Of a DNA stretch of 64,000 nucleotides, positions 61,443 through 64,000 are shown piece by piece. The first letter of the stretch is position 1. The number at the start of each line of letters is the position of its first letter. The position numbers and the translations under genes were made by a program. Source of the stretch: CAZLFQ01 sp044229535. GTDB taxonomy: Bacteria; Pseudomonadota; Alphaproteobacteria; Rickettsiales; Midichloriaceae. Under the pieces are notes generated by a model. It was not told the origin of the DNA and searched no databases. It worked only from the letters and a program-made list of their open reading frames with translations. The stretch lies in assembly GCA_044229535.1 (NCBI GenBank), contig JBGASU010000001.1:558001-622000 (forward strand). Reading direction: 5' to 3'.

Positions 61443-63254
61443 TTATTTATCAGAATCACCAACTTTAAGTGCCGCAATGAAAGCAGATTGTGGAATCTCA
61501 ACAGAGCCGAATTGACGCATTCTTTTCTTACCTTTTTTCTGCTTATCTAGTAGCTTTCTTTTACGAGAAATGTCACCACCATAACATTTGGCAGTTACAT
61601 CTTTTCTCATTGCGCTTATTGTTTCACGAGCAATAATTTTCCCACCTATCGCTGCCTGAATTGGGATTGCGAACATATGTCTTGGTATCAAGTCTTTCAA
61701 TCTCGTACAAACTTCTCTACCTCTAGACTCCGCACGTGATCTATGAATAATCATTGAAAGTGCATCGACAGGATCACTATTTACAAGTATCTGTACTTTT
61801 GCAAGTTCGCTCGGTAAATATTCATCAACATGCCAATCAAAACTGGCATATCCTCTAGAACATGACTTTAAACGATCATAAAAATCATAAACTATTTCAT
61901 TCAGAGGAAGCTTATAAATCAACATCACCCTATTTCCAATATAGTTCAGATCAACTTGTCTTCCTCTTTTTTCTGTACAAAGAGCTAGTACCGCCCCCAA
62001 GTATTCATCTGGAACCAATATTGTTGCTTTAATCCAAGGCTCTTCCATAGAATCAATTTGAGTTGGATCTGGCATATCTGCAGGATTATGCAATTCCATT
62101 GTTTTGCCATTTTCAAGATTAATTTTGTAAATTACACTTGGAGCTGTTGTAATTAAATCTAAATCAAATTCCCTTTCTAATCTTTCTTGAATAATTTCTA
62201 AGTGCAATAACCCTAAGAACCCACATCTAAACCCAAATCCTAAAGCATTAGAGCTTTCTGGCTCGAATTCAAAACTTGCATCATTCAGTCTTAGCTTTGC
62301 TAAGCTCTCTTTTAAATGATTAAACTCTCCAGCATCTGTTGGATACAAGCCACAGAACACAACTGGTTTCGACGGCTTAAACCCAGTAAGTGGAGCATCA
62401 CAAGGATTTTTATCTTCCGTAATTGTGTCACCAACATTACAATCAGAAACTTGTTTTATATTCGCCGTAATGAATCCTACTTCACCCGCTTTTAGTTCCG
62501 CTACATTTACCTTCTTAGGAGTAAATATACCTACATTTTCAACATTATGAATTGATCCAGAAGACATCATCTTGATCTTCATACCTTTTTTAATTATGCC
62601 ATCAATAAGACGTACTAAAATTACAACTCCAAGATATGGATCATACCAACTATCTACAAGCAAAGCCTTAAGTGGATTTTCAACTTCTCCTTTAGGAGAT
62701 GGAAGCTTTTCAACAATTGCTTCCAAAACATTTTCTATGCCCATTCCTGTTTTCGCAGATATTTCTATAGCATCTTTTGTATCCAAACCTATAACATCTT
62801 CAATTTGTTGCTTAACTCTTTGCGGATCAGCAGCTGGAAGATCTATCTTATTTAGTACTGGAATTATCTCGTGATTATTATCAATTGCTTGATAAACATT
62901 CGCTAATGTTTGCGCTTCTACACCTTGGCTAGCATCTACAACTAAAATAGACCCTTCACACGCTGCAAGTGACCTACTAACCTCGTATGCAAAATCAACG
63001 TGCCCTGGCGTATCAATTAAATTCAGCACATAGCTCTGCCCATCTTTGGCTTTATAACTCAATCGAACGGTTTGTGCTTTGATTGTAATGCCGCGCTCCT
63101 TTTCTATTTCCATAGAATCTAGGACTTGTGATGTCATTTCTCTTTGCTCTAAACCACCACATTTCTCAATAAGTCTATCTGCGAGTGTAGATTTCCCATG
63201 GTCTATGTGAGCTACAATTGAAAAGTTTCTAATTTTCTTAATATAATCCTTCAT
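61443..63254 (-). CDS. lepA: Elongation factor 4 (LepA)
   Basis: A 603-residue translational GTPase that back-translocates or remodels ribosomes. It has G1 AHIDHGKSTLADRL, G3 DTPGHVDF, G4 NKIDLPAAD, and G5 SAKTG. The LepA-only C-terminal domain is complete (YIGNRVMLIYKLPLNEIVYD, GGDISRKRKLLDKQKKGKKR). The signature RGITIKAQTVRL is present. Length is normal. It is transcribed alone or ahead of coaE, about 52 bases away. Confidence 0.97.
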   Translation of the reverse strand: MKDYIKKIRNFSIVAHIDHGKSTLADRLIEKCGGLEQREMTSQVLDSMEIEKERGITIKAQTVRLSYKAKDGQSYVLNLIDTPGHVDFAYEVSRSLAACEGSILVVDASQGVEAQTLANVYQAIDNNHEIIPVLNKIDLPAADPQRVKQQIEDVIGLDTKDAIEISAKTGMGIENVLEAIVEKLPSPKGEVENPLKALLVDSWYDPYLGVVILVRLIDGIIKKGMKIKMMSSGSIHNVENVGIFTPKKVNVAELKAGEVGFITANIKQVSDCNVGDTITEDKNPCDAPLTGFKPSKPVVFCGLYPTDAGEFNHLKESLAKLRLNDASFEFEPESSNALGFGFRCGFLGLLHLEIIQERLEREFDLDLITTAPSVIYKINLENGKTMELHNPADMPDPTQIDSMEEPWIKATILVPDEYLGAVLALCTEKRGRQVDLNYIGNRVMLIYKLPLNEIVYDFYDRLKSCSRGYASFDWHVDEYLPSELAKVQILVNSDPVDALSMIIHRSRAESRGREVCTRLKDLIPRHMFAIPIQAAIGGKIIARETISAMRKDVTAKCYGGDISRKRKLLDKQKKGKKRMRQFGSVEIPQSAFIAALKVGDSDK

Positions 63255-63388
63255 ATCTATTTAGCTAAAAATGCCTAATTTCCTTTGTCGCATGCTATAT
63301 CTTTAGGGCATTTATGTCAAACGAAACACAGGCAAAAATAAAATATTGATATCTTAACAAATTTGAAATACTAGTTTAAAAACACCGT

Positions 63389-63685
63389 ATGAGATTTATG
63401 CCAAGATCTAAACGTCAAGCTCAGTCCACAACAGACTCATCTAAGAAGGCTAAAAAACAAGAAAAAACCCAAGATGAAATAGAAAGTGCCCTACTATTAG
63501 CCTCCATATCTGATACCATTCCCAAGGATTTCAGCAACTCAACTTGTCTTGAGTTTTTTTTTACTCACACAAGGCCAATGCAAGAAAATCCTGAATTGAA
63601 GGACTTCATACAAAAAGTTAATAGTCGCATGAGCAGCAGAGTAAGAAAGAAACCAAACAGATTTACTTCTTCCCGACACCAATAA
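63389..63685 (+). CDS. Small unknown basic protein (uncertain)
   Basis: A 98-residue frame with a basic, Lys/Gln-rich start (PRSKRQAQSTTDSSKKAKKQ), an acidic helix (QDEIESALLLASISD) and a basic end (RVRKKPNRFTSSRHQ). The ribosome binding site is poor, and the last 23 bases overlap the convergent tolC. No family is recognised. It resembles small basic unknown proteins common in this group, but it could be spurious. Confidence 0.35.
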   Translation: MRFMPRSKRQAQSTTDSSKKAKKQEKTQDEIESALLLASISDTIPKDFSNSTCLEFFFTHTRPMQENPELKDFIQKVNSRMSSRVRKKPNRFTSSRHQ

Positions 63686-64000
63686 TATCTACAGCACCTA
63701 AAGAACCCATCAATTGAAGTATGGAGTATACTGATTCAACGAGATCTTTTGTTGCGTTGCGTTTTCTAACTTGAGCATTGAATAGCACAAGCTGCTCGTT
63801 TAAAACATCCAAAGTAGTTCTTGTTCCAACTTTAGCCTCTTCTCTAACACCAGCCAATGCTTTTTCCTGAGCTGCTATAGCTTCATTAGAAGATTTTATT
63901 ACAGCTTGACTAACTTTATATTGATTCCAAACCTTGACAGCAAGCTCTCTCACTTGTCGCTCAGATTCTTTATAATCATAATCACCTTTTTTAGCTTGGT
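63663..64000 (-). CDS. tolC: TolC-family outer-membrane efflux protein (5' part outside window)
   Basis: The frame is open to the end of the window, so only the C-terminal 112 residues are seen. An in-frame GTG at 63953 is internal. The visible part has the helical barrel pattern of TolC: ESERQVRELAVKVWNQYKVS, AIAAQEKALAGVREEAKVGT, RTTLDVLNEQLVLFNAQV and SVYSILQLMGSLG. TolC forms the trans-periplasmic exit duct for type I secretion and drug efflux; its partner genes are not in view. Confidence 0.92.
   Translation of the reverse strand, partial: QAKKGDYDYKESERQVRELAVKVWNQYKVSQAVIKSSNEAIAAQEKALAGVREEAKVGTRTTLDVLNEQLVLFNAQVRKRNATKDLVESVYSILQLMGSLGAVDIIGVGKK

Noticed and set aside
1..64000. tRNA or rRNA genes, CRISPR arrays, insertion sequences
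   Set aside because: No cloverleaf with a GTTCRA-type arm, no rRNA-like stretch, no regular short repeats with spacers and no transposase was seen by reading all gaps; a covariance-model scan (tRNAscan/Infernal) would settle it.

Overview
The window is AT-rich (roughly one-third G+C by eye), densely packed alphaproteobacterial chromosome. CtrA, the dnaG-rpoD-rsmD-lipB block, ccmF, VirB8/VirB9, a TRLF-type ferredoxin-NADP reductase, PccB, ProP-like and EamA-like transporters and ankyrin proteins together point to a host-associated member of the Rickettsiales or a close relative. This is inference from gene content; there is no rRNA in the window. I saw no tRNA, rRNA, insertion sequence, CRISPR array or replication origin.

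Layout. 1-8 kb: 3' part of cysQ, an unknown membrane protein, and the opposite-strand block dnaG-rpoD-rsmD-lipB, in which RpoD has a long lysine-rich N-terminal extension. 8-14.5 kb: a small unknown gene, a structured repeat, aconitase, a degenerate TrpD-fold protein and ccmF. 14.6-20.4 kb (accessory): a probable ankyrin/papain-like protease, a stand-alone gene-transfer-agent (GTA) TIM-barrel protein, a DUF1338/HglS-like oxygenase and an ankyrin-like protein. 20.5-31 kb: pepA, a sodium symporter, an LD-carboxypeptidase, an isolated virB8-virB9 pair, two tandem paralogs of unknown function, 5-FTHF cyclo-ligase, ctrA and dsbD. 31-41 kb: an ABC exporter, two tandem glycosyltransferases, an MFS transporter, two similar unknown proteins flanking that cluster, PAP2 phosphatase, an ArnT-like transferase and rpsT. 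41-54.5 kb: hydrolase, ferredoxin-NADP reductase, pccB, radC, EamA permease, response regulator, gatC, ruvX, a Wzm/Wzt/glycosyltransferase export set and uvrD. 54.5-64 kb: a lipase with a small partner gene, rpmE, three very large pilin-like proteins in one operon, dnaQ, coaE, lepA and the 3' part of tolC.

How the parts connect. Much of the window concerns the cell surface: LPS-type glycosyltransfer and export, PAP2 and ArnT-like lipid enzymes, a T4SS core pair, TolC and the pilins. Several genes look host-directed (ankyrin/protease, lipase, possibly the HglS-like protein). ctrA is present, and matches to the CtrA box (TTAA-N7-TTAA) lie in front of several genes. The best one overlaps the -35 region of the GTA-derived gene, which is notable because GTA genes are CtrA-dependent in Rhodobacter.

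Most notable observations: (1) an operon of three 420-450-residue paralogous pilins whose C-terminal domains resemble phage tail-fibre receptor-binding domains; (2) a solitary GTA TIM-barrel gene under a probable CtrA promoter; (3) a roughly 100-bp structured repeat in two copies whose three helices are all kept by compensatory changes; (4) a candidate C58-like protease-ankyrin effector; (5) mutually exclusive hairpins upstream of the ABC exporter.
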